Source: Porticoccus sp. (GTDB lineage Bacteria > Pseudomonadota > Gammaproteobacteria > Pseudomonadales > Porticoccaceae). From it: a DNA stretch of 18,720 bases. The DNA lies in the NCBI GenBank assembly GCA_023263825.1, contig JALQUJ010000179.1, positions 1 to 18,720 on the forward strand, in the 5' to 3' direction. Each line of letters begins with the position of its first letter. Position 1 is the first letter of the stretch. Below are positions 1 to 7,334 of the stretch, piece after piece. The notes beneath the pieces were generated by a model. The model made no database searches and was not told the DNA's origin. It saw nothing but the letters and a program-made list of their open reading frames with translations. The translations under genes were made by a program, and so were the position numbers.

Positions 1-557
1 ACAAGAGAGAGCAAGCATAGGCCGATTACAGTGACTTTGTTTCGAGGTAACCCAAGCAAGCTATAATAAATAAGTACTCCGGCACTGATACCTATACCTG
101 CACCTATACCTGATCCCGCAAGTGTCGGCTGAACATAGGAGGGTTGATTAATCACACCACCTATATAAATAAAAATTTCAGAGCCTTCGCGTGTCATAGC
201 CAGGGATACAATCAATACCATGAAGGCCATAATCCAAAAATTACTCTTCAGCATGTTAGCTCTGGGTTTTTTAAAAGGGCTGTTGATTGATAACGGTAAG
301 ACTAATAACACTAATAAAAAAAGTATGGAGAGTTGTATCAGTGCATTGATGACTTCTTGCCCCACATAATCAAACCATTCGGACACCGAAGCCATATTTA
401 AAGCAAAAATCAATGCGCCCAGTGTACCCAGACCTATGGCGACTAAAACCCAGCGTGGTTTAATTTGGTAGTGTTTTGAAAATACCAGTAACACACTTAT
501 TAGTAGTGCGGCTTCTAAGGCTTCCTGAAGGACTAGGACGACTGAATTCAGGAACAT
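1..557 (-). CDS. FTR1-family high-affinity iron permease, 3' end cut by window edge
   Basis: Polytopic inner-membrane protein; 185 codons are visible and the C-terminus lies beyond the left edge. FTR1/EfeU permeases carry iron across the inner membrane and have two REGxE iron-binding motifs. The second is seen as TREGSE (residues 122-127). The first is QEALE (residues 11-15), with Gln in place of the usual Arg and Ala in place of Gly. Hydrophobic segments lie at about residues 5-26, 36-54, 70-90 and 108-121, followed by a Gly/Ile-rich stretch near 145-160. The ATG at 557 is preferred: it lies 19 bp after the stop of the cupredoxin gene, with a GGAA element upstream. It is the last visible gene of the operon. 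The cupredoxin-FTR1 pair recalls the FtrB-FtrC part of FtrABCD and also EfeUOB, so iron (probably ferrous) uptake is the inferred role. Confidence 0.85.
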   Translation of the reverse strand, partial: MFLNSVVLVLQEALEAALLISVLLVFSKHYQIKPRWVLVAIGLGTLGALIFALNMASVSEWFDYVGQEVINALIQLSILFLLVLLVLPLSINSPFKKPRANMLKSNFWIMAFMVLIVSLAMTREGSEIFIYIGGVINQPSYVQPTLAGSGIGAGIGISAGVLIYYSLLGLPRNKVTVIGLCLLSL

Positions 558-576
558 GATGATTTGTTTCCGTAAA

Positions 577-933
577 TCATGGCTCAATCACGACCACTTT
601 ACCTTGAGCTTTTTTGGGGTAAAACTCACCAAAAAAGGGGTATTCTCCAGGGGGCAATGGACCGATAAAGATAACTGCTTTTCGGTTACCAGATATAACT
701 TTTTCCCTATTTAATTCGTAACTTTCAAACTCCTCAGCAGTGGGATCAAGGTTATTGATCAGCAACTTAACCTTGGTGTTTGCCGGTATTTCGATGGTTT
801 CTGGGAGAAAAAGGTGCTTCTGAATTTTTATTTCAATAACAGGTGTAGCGGCTAAGGCATAGTGGCTTACTAGCGCTATACCAAGAAAGGTGATGACGGT
901 TACTGCTAGTTTACATACCTGTTTAAATATCAT
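577..933 (-). CDS. Exported cupredoxin-like protein (FtrB/EfeO-cupredoxin type)
   Basis: A 118-aa protein with a signal peptide (hydrophobic core about residues 9-28, likely cleaved near ALAA at 26-29) and a single cupredoxin-type beta-sandwich. The pattern LFLPETIEIPANTKV (41-55) followed by LPPGEYPFFGEF (93-104) is typical of the small cupredoxins encoded beside FTR1 permeases. Such proteins are thought to bind copper and/or iron in the periplasm and to oxidise or hand over iron to the permease. The usual type 1 Cu Cys-His-Met loop is absent: the loop reads FFGEFYPKKAQG and has neither Cys nor His, so any metal site must be unusual. The gene starts within the end of the kinase gene (4-bp ATGA overlap) and lies 19 bp before the permease, which indicates co-translation. 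The family call is firm; the role in iron delivery is inferred from context. Confidence 0.8.
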   Translation of the reverse strand: MIFKQVCKLAVTVITFLGIALVSHYALAATPVIEIKIQKHLFLPETIEIPANTKVKLLINNLDPTAEEFESYELNREKVISGNRKAVIFIGPLPPGEYPFFGEFYPKKAQGKVVVIEP

Positions 934-2255
934 TTGTTGAGTCCATTAAACAGAACAGTGAATGTCGTTCCACTAGAAAAGCTGGAAGGTGATATATGGA
1001 TGCTTCCACCATGTAGTTCCACGATGTGGCTTACTATAGTTAATCCTAGGCCACATCCAGGTGTTGCCGCTACATCCTTCTTGTTAAGACGCTGGAACCG
1101 TTCGTAGACCTTATGGTAATCAGTAGGGTCAATTCCAATCCCTGAATCTTCTATTTTGAGATAAACCTTTGGCGTGTCGCCCAATTGGGCGGGCTGGTTG
1201 CTAACTGAGACCTTAATGCTACCATTGTTAGGTGTATATTTATTGGCATTACTCAGTAAGTTTTGTATTAGGGTTTGTAAGCTGAAAAGGTCACCGTTAA
1301 TTAAACTTTCTGTGCCGGCAAGCTCCAATGATTGATGTTTTTGTTCAAAACTGAGGTGTTGCTCGGCGATAACTTCTTGCGCCAATTGGTATAAATTTAT
1401 AGGTGTAAAATTATTTGAAAATTCACTTGGTATTGAGCGATATAAAGATAGTAGTTGTTCTACCAAATGTTGCATTCTTTCAACACCTGATTGCAGCTGT
1501 AAAAAGGTTTCTTCACCTGAGGTTGGGTCATTTTTAAGGTTGTGTAACTGAACTTTTAAGGCGCTGATGGGTGTCCTTAATTCGTGAGCTGCATCAGCGG
1601 TAAAGCGTTTCTCTCTTTCAAGTGCTGTTCCCAATCGTGTTATAAGAGAGTTGATGGAATAAATAACATGTTCCAACTCTTTTTGAGGATCTGGTAATTC
1701 GATAGGGGAGAGATCATGCACCTGTTTGTTTTTTAGTTGGTCAGACAGGTCTTTTAAGGGCTTGAGCCCTTGGCTAACAATAAACCATATGAGGAAACCA
1801 ATCAGAGGTATTCCTAGAAGAATAGGTAATACAGCTTTGATAATAACGTTTTCTGCCAAGCTGAATCGAAGGTCTGTTCTTTCCGCAGTAATTATCCAGC
1901 GATCCTGTATCGCATCAAAGTAAACCAATGTTCGCCATCGATAACCATTAAAGTTCGCATATCCAAAACCTGGGTGTAAATCAGTAATAGGTTTATCCTG
2001 AACATTGTTAGATGCACCAAGAAGTTCATTGTGACGCCATATCTGGTAGGCCATATCGTCTAAATGGGTCAAACTGTTTTTATCTTTGTTTGGGCGAAGA
2101 TTAGAGATCAGTTTAGTTGTATCGAGTAGTTGATTATCGAACAGTTTTTCTGCCTCTTTCAGGCTGGAATTATAACCTTGAAGTGCCGCTAAAAAGTTAA
2201 ATAGAGTCAGAGTGGCCAGGATAGCTACAATAAGAAATACCCTGGTGGATCTCAT
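930..2255 (-). CDS. QseC/PmrB-like sensor histidine kinase
   Basis: A 441-aa inner-membrane kinase. Segments in order: TM1 (about residues 7-26), a periplasmic sensor region (27-138), TM2 (about 140-161), a HAMP linker (162-210), HisKA with phospho-acceptor His224 in AAHELRTPISALK, and a HATPase domain with N box (LLSNANKYTPNN, 333-344), G1 (EDSGIGI, 369-375) and G2 (GCGLGLTIV, 400-408). All catalytic elements look intact. The periplasmic segment is modest in size and has no recognised ligand domain. It contains several acidic residues (D66, D67, D92) that could bind metal, but no ExxE iron motif was found. The gene overlaps the response regulator gene by 4 bp and the cupredoxin gene by 4 bp. 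A signal linked to iron or envelope state is inferred only from the neighbours. Confidence 0.9.
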   Translation of the reverse strand: MRSTRVFLIVAILATLTLFNFLAALQGYNSSLKEAEKLFDNQLLDTTKLISNLRPNKDKNSLTHLDDMAYQIWRHNELLGASNNVQDKPITDLHPGFGYANFNGYRWRTLVYFDAIQDRWIITAERTDLRFSLAENVIIKAVLPILLGIPLIGFLIWFIVSQGLKPLKDLSDQLKNKQVHDLSPIELPDPQKELEHVIYSINSLITRLGTALEREKRFTADAAHELRTPISALKVQLHNLKNDPTSGEETFLQLQSGVERMQHLVEQLLSLYRSIPSEFSNNFTPINLYQLAQEVIAEQHLSFEQKHQSLELAGTESLINGDLFSLQTLIQNLLSNANKYTPNNGSIKVSVSNQPAQLGDTPKVYLKIEDSGIGIDPTDYHKVYERFQRLNKKDVAATPGCGLGLTIVSHIVELHGGSIHISPSSFSSGTTFTVLFNGLNK

Positions 2256-2911
2256 ATAGAATCGACCTTATAGCCAACACCACGTACGGTTTTAATAAAA
2301 TCAGTCCCCAGTTTTTTTCGAAGGTAGTGAATATGTACTTCAAGTGCATTGCTACAAACTTCTTCTCCCCAGCTGTAGAGTTTGCTTTCCAGTGTTGTTC
2401 GCGTAAGCACTTTGCCAGCGTTTTCCATGAGGCTTTTTAACAGCATATATTCCCGTCTAGAAAACTCAACATGCTGTTTCTGAAAAGTCACAGTTTGGGC
2501 TGCTGTATCAAGATCGACATCACCCAGTGAAATCAGGTTAGTTTTAGAGGTGCCAAGCCTACGTTCTAGAACCCTTAATCGGGCTAGAAACTCAGTCATT
2601 TCAAACGGCTTGGCAAGATAATCGTCGGCACCACAGTCTAATCCAGCTACCTTATCACCAGTGCTGTCTCTTGCTGTGAGTAAAATTACCGGCAGAGAAT
2701 CATTTTTTGCCCTGATTTCCCGTAGCACTTTAAGACCATCTATATCTGGTAGGCCTAGGTCGAGAACCACAATTCCAGGGTCTTCTGTAGCGACAACATG
2801 TAAGCAATCTTTACCACTTTCTACATGATTAACAGCGTAGCCTTGTTTTCGCAACGCTATTTTCAAGCCCTGGGCTAGAGGTCTGTCATCTTCTACTATC
2901 AGTATCTGCAT
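2252..2911 (-). CDS. OmpR/PhoB-family response regulator, QseB/PmrA-like
   Basis: A 219-aa two-domain regulator. The receiver domain (1-115) has the acidic pocket E7/D8, phospho-acceptor Asp51, Thr79 and Lys101 (KPF). The winged-helix DNA-binding domain (about 125-219) ends in the QseB/PmrA-like signature SNALEVHIHYLRKKLG and TVRGVGY. Its partner is the kinase encoded immediately downstream with a 4-bp overlap. PmrA-type regulators bind direct repeats of the form YTTAAK-N5-YTTAAK. A perfect copy lies at 7383-7399 upstream of the whole operon, which suggests that this protein regulates its own operon. The family assignment is strong; the target site is inferred. Confidence 0.92.
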   Translation of the reverse strand: MQILIVEDDRPLAQGLKIALRKQGYAVNHVESGKDCLHVVATEDPGIVVLDLGLPDIDGLKVLREIRAKNDSLPVILLTARDSTGDKVAGLDCGADDYLAKPFEMTEFLARLRVLERRLGTSKTNLISLGDVDLDTAAQTVTFQKQHVEFSRREYMLLKSLMENAGKVLTRTTLESKLYSWGEEVCSNALEVHIHYLRKKLGTDFIKTVRGVGYKVDSI

Positions 2912-2936
2912 CGTTTTTTCACTATCTAAACAGATT

Positions 2937-3593
2937 TTAGTGGGAAAGCTTCTTAGTTACGATGGCTAATGCCTTTGCTATCTCTTTTTGGCGCCCAGCA
3001 TCTGCTAATGGCCGATTGGGGCGTGCTGGGGCATTCATTGCTTTAATCAGGTAAGTCTTGGCTTCTTGGTAGCGTTTCTCTTGAATAAGAAAGTCACCGA
3101 AAAAGTAATTGCTATCAATACCGTTGGGGTTAATGGATAGCGCCTTAAGAAGCAGTTCTTCTGCTTTTTTATCATTTCCAAAACCAATCGGCCAGCCAGG
3201 TACATTAAAATATAGCGTGCCGAGGCTGGTGTAGGCTGATCCTTCCAGTGCATTAGGGTCAATGCTTATAGCCTTTTCAAAATCTACCTTAGATGATTTA
3301 GCCAAGGACAGAGCACCTAGACCTCCCTTAGCTCCGGCAAAAGTAGATTTGATAATACCACGCCATATCCAGCTAGATGCATCATCAGGATAAGCCGAAA
3401 CTACGTTGTCCGCATCACTTAGTAGCGCTTCGAATGCTGAAAGTTGAGCCTTTTCTTGTAACTGATAGTTTATTTTAGCCCAGCGGTGTTGAAGTTTGAA
3501 TACCTCTTCATTTGCACCCCCCAACGCTGACCCCATTGTTAGCATTATGGTAAGGAATAGGGCTAACCGAGTAGTAATTTTATAATTAATCAT
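2937..3593 (-). CDS. Exported tetratricopeptide-repeat protein
   Basis: A 218-aa protein. It has an N-terminal signal peptide (hydrophobic about residues 9-25, likely cleaved after GSALGGA) and TPR-like helical repeats covering about residues 75-175, including a canonical-looking pair (VDFEKAISIDPNALEGSAY and AEELLLKALSINPNGID). A Gly/Ala-rich stretch (GAKGGLGALSLAKS) interrupts the first repeat. It is predicted to be periplasmic and to bind a protein partner. It lies 35 bp after the reductase gene and 25 bp before the response regulator gene, between the enzyme block and the regulatory block. It might modulate the sensor kinase or assist product handling, but nothing in the sequence decides this. 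The exact family is not recognised beyond TPR. Confidence 0.72.
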   Translation of the reverse strand: MINYKITTRLALFLTIMLTMGSALGGANEEVFKLQHRWAKINYQLQEKAQLSAFEALLSDADNVVSAYPDDASSWIWRGIIKSTFAGAKGGLGALSLAKSSKVDFEKAISIDPNALEGSAYTSLGTLYFNVPGWPIGFGNDKKAEELLLKALSINPNGIDSNYFFGDFLIQEKRYQEAKTYLIKAMNAPARPNRPLADAGRQKEIAKALAIVTKKLSH

Positions 3594-3628
3594 AATGGTT
3601 CTCTTGAATTTTGTTTGTAATAAAAAAT

Positions 3629-4414
3629 TTATTGTTCGGTAAACTGCCGAATGATAGGGACTTTTTTTGCAAGTGCATTGTGGACTAGGCTTGGAAACAG
3701 GGCATTTATACGAATAAATAGTTTTTCAGGCCAGCCTAGATAGCGCTGGTGTTTATCTGAAGTTAAGAGAATGATCAGTTCATTGGCTACCCATTCTGCT
3801 GAATCTGTTTTGATGCCCATGGCCTCGTTTAAGGAACTGAGAGCATTGGAATTTAAATTGGTAGATGTTGCACGAGGTGCCAAGTAAAAGACCTTTATGC
3901 TAGTATCAGCTAGCTCCCTTCTTAACGCTTCAGTAAACCCTCTTAAACCAAATTTACTGGCACAGTAAGTGGTAAACGCAGGGTGTCCAATGCTCCCAAA
4001 AGTTGACCCGATATTAACAATGGCTGTATTTTCTTTCAGTTTTAGTAGGGGTATTAACTTATGGCATAACAGCATTGGAGATATAAGATTTGTGGTTAGT
4101 ATGTCTTGGATGAATTTTTCAGATTGTTTTTCGAAAAATTGAAAATCGATAATGCCTGCCAGATTAATGACTAGGTCAATACCTCCATTACTACTACATT
4201 GTTTTACTATGTGTTCTCGTCCTTCTATTGTATTAATGTCTGCTATGATGATTTTATGGTTGCCAAGTAGTTCTTCAGCGAGAGAGTTGAGTGTCTGTTC
4301 ATTCCTTCCGACCAAAAATAAATTAGCTCCTTGTTGTGTCAGTGCTTTTGCTACAGCACTTCCTATGCCCCCTGATGCACCGGTAATTAATATTTTACTA
4401 TTGTGGAGTTTCAT
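3629..4414 (-). CDS. Short-chain dehydrogenase/reductase (SDR)
   Basis: A 261-aa classical SDR with a Rossmann fold. The cofactor-binding TGASGGIG is at residues 11-18. NLAG (84-87) replaces the usual NNAG. The catalytic set is Ser137, Tyr150 and Lys154 in YCASK, and Asn109 in TTNL is the likely fourth residue. After TGASGGIG, the beta2 end has GRN (36-38), and this basic residue favours NADP(H). The C-terminal tail (about 225-261) is hydrophobic and basic (KLFIRINALFPSLVHNAL), which could let it sit on the membrane, as in several SDRs acting on lipids. It is encoded 25 bp after the diiron-protein gene and upstream of the TPR gene. Reduction or oxidation of a keto/hydroxy acyl intermediate is inferred from the neighbouring acyl-activating enzyme; the substrate is unknown. 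Confidence 0.88.
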   Translation of the reverse strand: MKLHNSKILITGASGGIGSAVAKALTQQGANLFLVGRNEQTLNSLAEELLGNHKIIIADINTIEGREHIVKQCSSNGGIDLVINLAGIIDFQFFEKQSEKFIQDILTTNLISPMLLCHKLIPLLKLKENTAIVNIGSTFGSIGHPAFTTYCASKFGLRGFTEALRRELADTSIKVFYLAPRATSTNLNSNALSSLNEAMGIKTDSAEWVANELIILLTSDKHQRYLGWPEKLFIRINALFPSLVHNALAKKVPIIRQFTEQ

Positions 4415-4439
4415 AGCGGTTTTCCTAAGGAGTTTCTAT

Positions 4440-5117
4440 TTATGCTTTTTGGCATAAGGGTATGCCATGATCATTATTTAGGCCGCGAAAAATATCACCA
4501 TAAAGCTGATAAAACCTTGTAGCAGAATGAATAATTAATGATTGTTCTTGACTATCCTCTATACGGTTCATAAGGTTTTCAAAAAACTTCAAATGATTCT
4601 GATCAAGCGATCCGTGGGAGTAGAGGTAAGAAAACGCATTTTTGGGTAATGACAGCGTGCTTCGGATTTTGTCAGCTGCTTTTTCTGCCATATTCACACT
4701 GGTTCCTTCGAGCACGTGTACCATGCCAAAGAATCCTAGTGGATTTATTCGGTTGACCATGTCATAGGCGTAGGCAACCATGATTTCAGTGCTGTATTGT
4801 GGCGTGCTTGTACGCACAACTCCCTTGTCAAATCCGCAGGCAGCTATATCGTTAAGAATCCATTCCTGATGGCCCAGTTCTTCCTCAATATATTCCGCTA
4901 CGGCTTCACGCAACCATTCTTTGTCTTCTGGTAGTTTTGAGCCAACAGCCATTAACAGAGGTACGGTATGCTTAACGTGATGATAGGCTTGCTGAAGAAA
5001 AGCAATATAGTCATCAAGGGTTATGTTTCCAGATAGACTCTTTTCTATAATTGGTGTTGTAAAAAGTGTTTGCCTGGGCGCTTGAGTAGCCTGATTTAGA
5101 GTGTCATAAAAAGCCAT
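4440..5117 (-). CDS. Heme-oxygenase-like diiron oxidase/oxygenase (TenA/CADD/UndA superfamily)
   Basis: A 225-aa all-helical protein of the TenA/heme-oxygenase fold. Candidate metal ligands follow the diiron (HDO) pattern: E80-x2-H83 in EEELGHQEW, E137 in HVLEGTS, and H168, D172, H175 in SHGSLDQNH. The spacing H83 to E137 (54) and H168-x3-D172-x2-H175 resembles CADD and UndA. It does not resemble thiaminase TenA, which uses a catalytic Cys. Superfamily members use O2 to oxidise fatty acids (UndA), amino acids (BesC) or their own side chains (CADD). Automatic annotation would probably call it a TenA-family regulator or iron-containing redox enzyme. It is encoded between the acyl-activating enzyme and the SDR, and an iron permease gene lies in the same operon, which fits an iron-dependent oxidation. 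The substrate is not known. Confidence 0.8.
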   Translation of the reverse strand: MAFYDTLNQATQAPRQTLFTTPIIEKSLSGNITLDDYIAFLQQAYHHVKHTVPLLMAVGSKLPEDKEWLREAVAEYIEEELGHQEWILNDIAACGFDKGVVRTSTPQYSTEIMVAYAYDMVNRINPLGFFGMVHVLEGTSVNMAEKAADKIRSTLSLPKNAFSYLYSHGSLDQNHLKFFENLMNRIEDSQEQSLIIHSATRFYQLYGDIFRGLNNDHGIPLCQKA

Positions 5118-5158
5118 TAATATACCTAGTCTTATCTATCGGATTCTGGAAAAGAGTT

Positions 5159-6652
5159 TTATGCAAGGGGTTCTTGTACTTTAGATTGGTACAAGCCCTT
5201 AATCTCTGAGCGGTAATGATCATAAATCGCTTGCCGTTTTGGCTTACTATTAGCTGTAAGTAACTCATGTTGTGCATTTAGTGGTGTAGACAAATGATGC
5301 CATTTCAAAATACGTGCATAGTCGGGAAGACCGTTGTTGATTCGATTGATGACAGCTTGTATTTGTTGTTGGTTTATTTGTGGTTGGCGTGTAGAGAGCA
5401 GCGCGATGCAAAAAGGTTTTTCATCACCATAAACGACAAAATCTAAAAACAGTGGGTCAGCCAAAAATTCTGACTCCACCCACTCAGGACTAATGTTCCT
5501 GCCATAACTTGAGACCAGAAGGTTCTTCTTGCGTCCTACTACATGAAGAAACCCTGATTCATCAAGCGCCCCTAAGTCACCAGTTAAAATCGTTTTTTGT
5601 CCCCAACTCTCTGGCTCGTTGACGTAGCCCAACATGGCATTGCCCGATACGATAATTTCACTATCAGAAATGGAAACATTTACATGCGACAAAGGTTTAC
5701 CAGTACTACCTGCAAGATCGTTATCGGCCGTATTCAAGCTGACAACAGAGGCACATTCAGATAGCCCATAACCTTCATACACCGGGATATTAAACTTGCG
5801 GGCTTGTTTTAATAGGGCCGGAGAAACATGACCTCCTCCAACAGCAACAAAGTGTAATGATTTTGGTGGTTGCCAGCCCGATATAGTGGATGTTGTCAGG
5901 AGTAGTAATAGTTGTGGTGTGAGTATCAGACTATTGGGTTCAACCTGACTAATAATTGACAGCAGTTTGCTCGTGTTGATCGATGAACTACCAGTAAACC
6001 CAATTTCTTCGAGGGAAGGTACAACTACTTCACCCCCAGACAACAGTGGTGCATATACGCCAGCAACATTTTCTAGCAATGTACTTAGGGGTAGTAGGCA
6101 CAGATGACGTGGGCTAGGTAAGTTGACGGTTCTGGACAAAACCTCAGCTTGTTTTAATAGTTGCCGATTGCTGAGACAAACTCCCTTAGGTCTTCCTGTG
6201 GACCCTGAGGTATAGGTAATTTTTCCCGTATCGTTAGGTAATTTTGCTTTCTCTCCAGTGTGGGTAAGAATAATTAGTAATAAATCACTTTCTATCTTTA
6301 TGTTTTCTAAGTCGGAAATGCATTTAAGCACACTGGGTAAAGCTAGGTTGTCGGTAATAATGGCATCAACAGATGAACTTTTGATCGCATGTTTAATTTG
6401 AGTAATAGAAAAAAAGGTAGGTAACGGCAGCAAGCAAACATTAGAACTTTGGCAAGATAAGTCTGCTATAAGCCAGTCAAGTCCATTGTCTGTATGCAAG
6501 GCCAGGGATTGAATGTTGTGGTGCTCAAAAATAGCTGTAAGCTGGTCGCAATGACGGGCTAACCCTTGATAACTAAGAGAATTTTTTGTGTCTTTTGCAA
6601 CAACACTATCAGTTTTGTAGTGTTTCTTAAGCTGCGAAAGGATATTGGACAT
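5159..6652 (-). CDS. AMP-forming acyl-activating enzyme (acyl-CoA synthetase-like)
   Basis: A 497-aa ANL-superfamily adenylating enzyme, which forms an acyl-AMP and then an acyl thioester. The core motifs are present: A3 P-loop ITYTSGSTGRPKGV (145-158), A5 YEGYGLSE (292-299), A7 TGDLG (357-361), A8 hinge GRKKNLLVSSYGRNISPEW (373-391), and the C-terminal catalytic Lys in LTANSKPKRQ (465-474; Lys470 or 472). It is shorter than typical long-chain FadD enzymes (~550-600 aa), and its N-terminal portion appears reduced. No carrier domain is fused. The start ATG lies inside the 3' end of the hemolysin-family gene (26-bp overlap), which points to translational coupling. It probably supplies an activated acyl group to the other operon enzymes; acceptor and acyl chain cannot be read from the sequence. 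Confidence 0.87.
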   Translation of the reverse strand: MSNILSQLKKHYKTDSVVAKDTKNSLSYQGLARHCDQLTAIFEHHNIQSLALHTDNGLDWLIADLSCQSSNVCLLPLPTFFSITQIKHAIKSSSVDAIITDNLALPSVLKCISDLENIKIESDLLLIILTHTGEKAKLPNDTGKITYTSGSTGRPKGVCLSNRQLLKQAEVLSRTVNLPSPRHLCLLPLSTLLENVAGVYAPLLSGGEVVVPSLEEIGFTGSSSINTSKLLSIISQVEPNSLILTPQLLLLLTTSTISGWQPPKSLHFVAVGGGHVSPALLKQARKFNIPVYEGYGLSECASVVSLNTADNDLAGSTGKPLSHVNVSISDSEIIVSGNAMLGYVNEPESWGQKTILTGDLGALDESGFLHVVGRKKNLLVSSYGRNISPEWVESEFLADPLFLDFVVYGDEKPFCIALLSTRQPQINQQQIQAVINRINNGLPDYARILKWHHLSTPLNAQHELLTANSKPKRQAIYDHYRSEIKGLYQSKVQEPLA

Positions 6653-7334
6653 TATTGTTATCAGCCCGATTACGAATCAAGTTAGCCAAAATATCTATAC
6701 GGTCCTTATATAGTGCACATATCCCACGAAGCATTTGGTTATTTTGGATAGTGCGTGTAGCGTCTTCCAACTGCCCTGTGACGACCCAGGGTTTAGTTTC
6801 GTAATAGCTACCCCAGTCAGCTAGGGATGAGGGTTCAATATGATGGGGAAGCGCTTCAGTAATGGGAGACAGGTGAAATCCCATTTTTCCAATTGTTTTT
6901 TGAACGTGAGGTGTAGCTGTAAAGACCAACCATTTAAAGTTGGCTCGGTGCAATACCGCAGCGAGTAAGACAAATAATAATAATGTTGCTCCACGTTGGT
7001 GAGATGCCAAATTTCCAATCTCCACAATAGTTGATCGTTGAGAGATTTGTGATGAAAGTTTCGATACTTCAACGTCAATGGAGTGCTTAAGGTACTGTTC
7101 AACAAATAATTGTTTGTCACTAGCAGGGCAAATTCCCGTTACCGCACTCAAGCTATTATTACAGCGAAGGCTAAGTAATAAGGGTAAAAAATCTTTTATT
7201 TTTGCCCCATAGGAACGGCTAAACTGGCCAGCGATGTATTGTTCGGCCTGCATTCTTGTTTCGGCACCAATAGTATGAACCTCAAGCTCTGGGCAAGGAT
7301 TTAGTAACCGTTGAAATAGTTGAACGTTAGACAT
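6627..7334 (-). CDS. 'Thermostable hemolysin' family protein (putative acyltransferase-like)
   Basis: A 235-aa protein matching the T_hemolysin family (named from a Vibrio delta-hemolysin). Recognisable blocks are RSYGAKIKDFLPLLLSLR (40-57), TGICPASDKQLFVEQYL (66-82), VEIGNLAS (104-111), FKWLVFTATPHV (133-144) and WGSYYETKPWVVTGQL (174-189). The layout resembles GNAT/LuxI-type N-acyltransferases: a central beta-alpha core with a conserved E..NLA block. There is no signal peptide and no obvious membrane-damaging segment. It is the first gene of the operon and overlaps the acyl-activating enzyme gene by 26 bp, so acyl transfer is a more likely role than hemolysis. The family call is by recognised motifs; the enzymatic role is inference. 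Start: ATG at 7334, 49 bp downstream of the PmrA-type box. Confidence 0.75.
   Translation of the reverse strand: MSNVQLFQRLLNPCPELEVHTIGAETRMQAEQYIAGQFSRSYGAKIKDFLPLLLSLRCNNSLSAVTGICPASDKQLFVEQYLKHSIDVEVSKLSSQISQRSTIVEIGNLASHQRGATLLLFVLLAAVLHRANFKWLVFTATPHVQKTIGKMGFHLSPITEALPHHIEPSSLADWGSYYETKPWVVTGQLEDATRTIQNNQMLRGICALYKDRIDILANLIRNRADNNNVQYPFAA

Noticed and set aside
1726..1923. Open frame on the plus strand inside the kinase gene
   Set aside because: It is antisense to a well-supported kinase, has no family resemblance, and is a shadow frame.
4152..4457. Plus-strand frame antisense to the SDR gene
   Set aside because: Ser/Pro-rich composition typical of an antisense shadow, and it covers the SDR cofactor motif.
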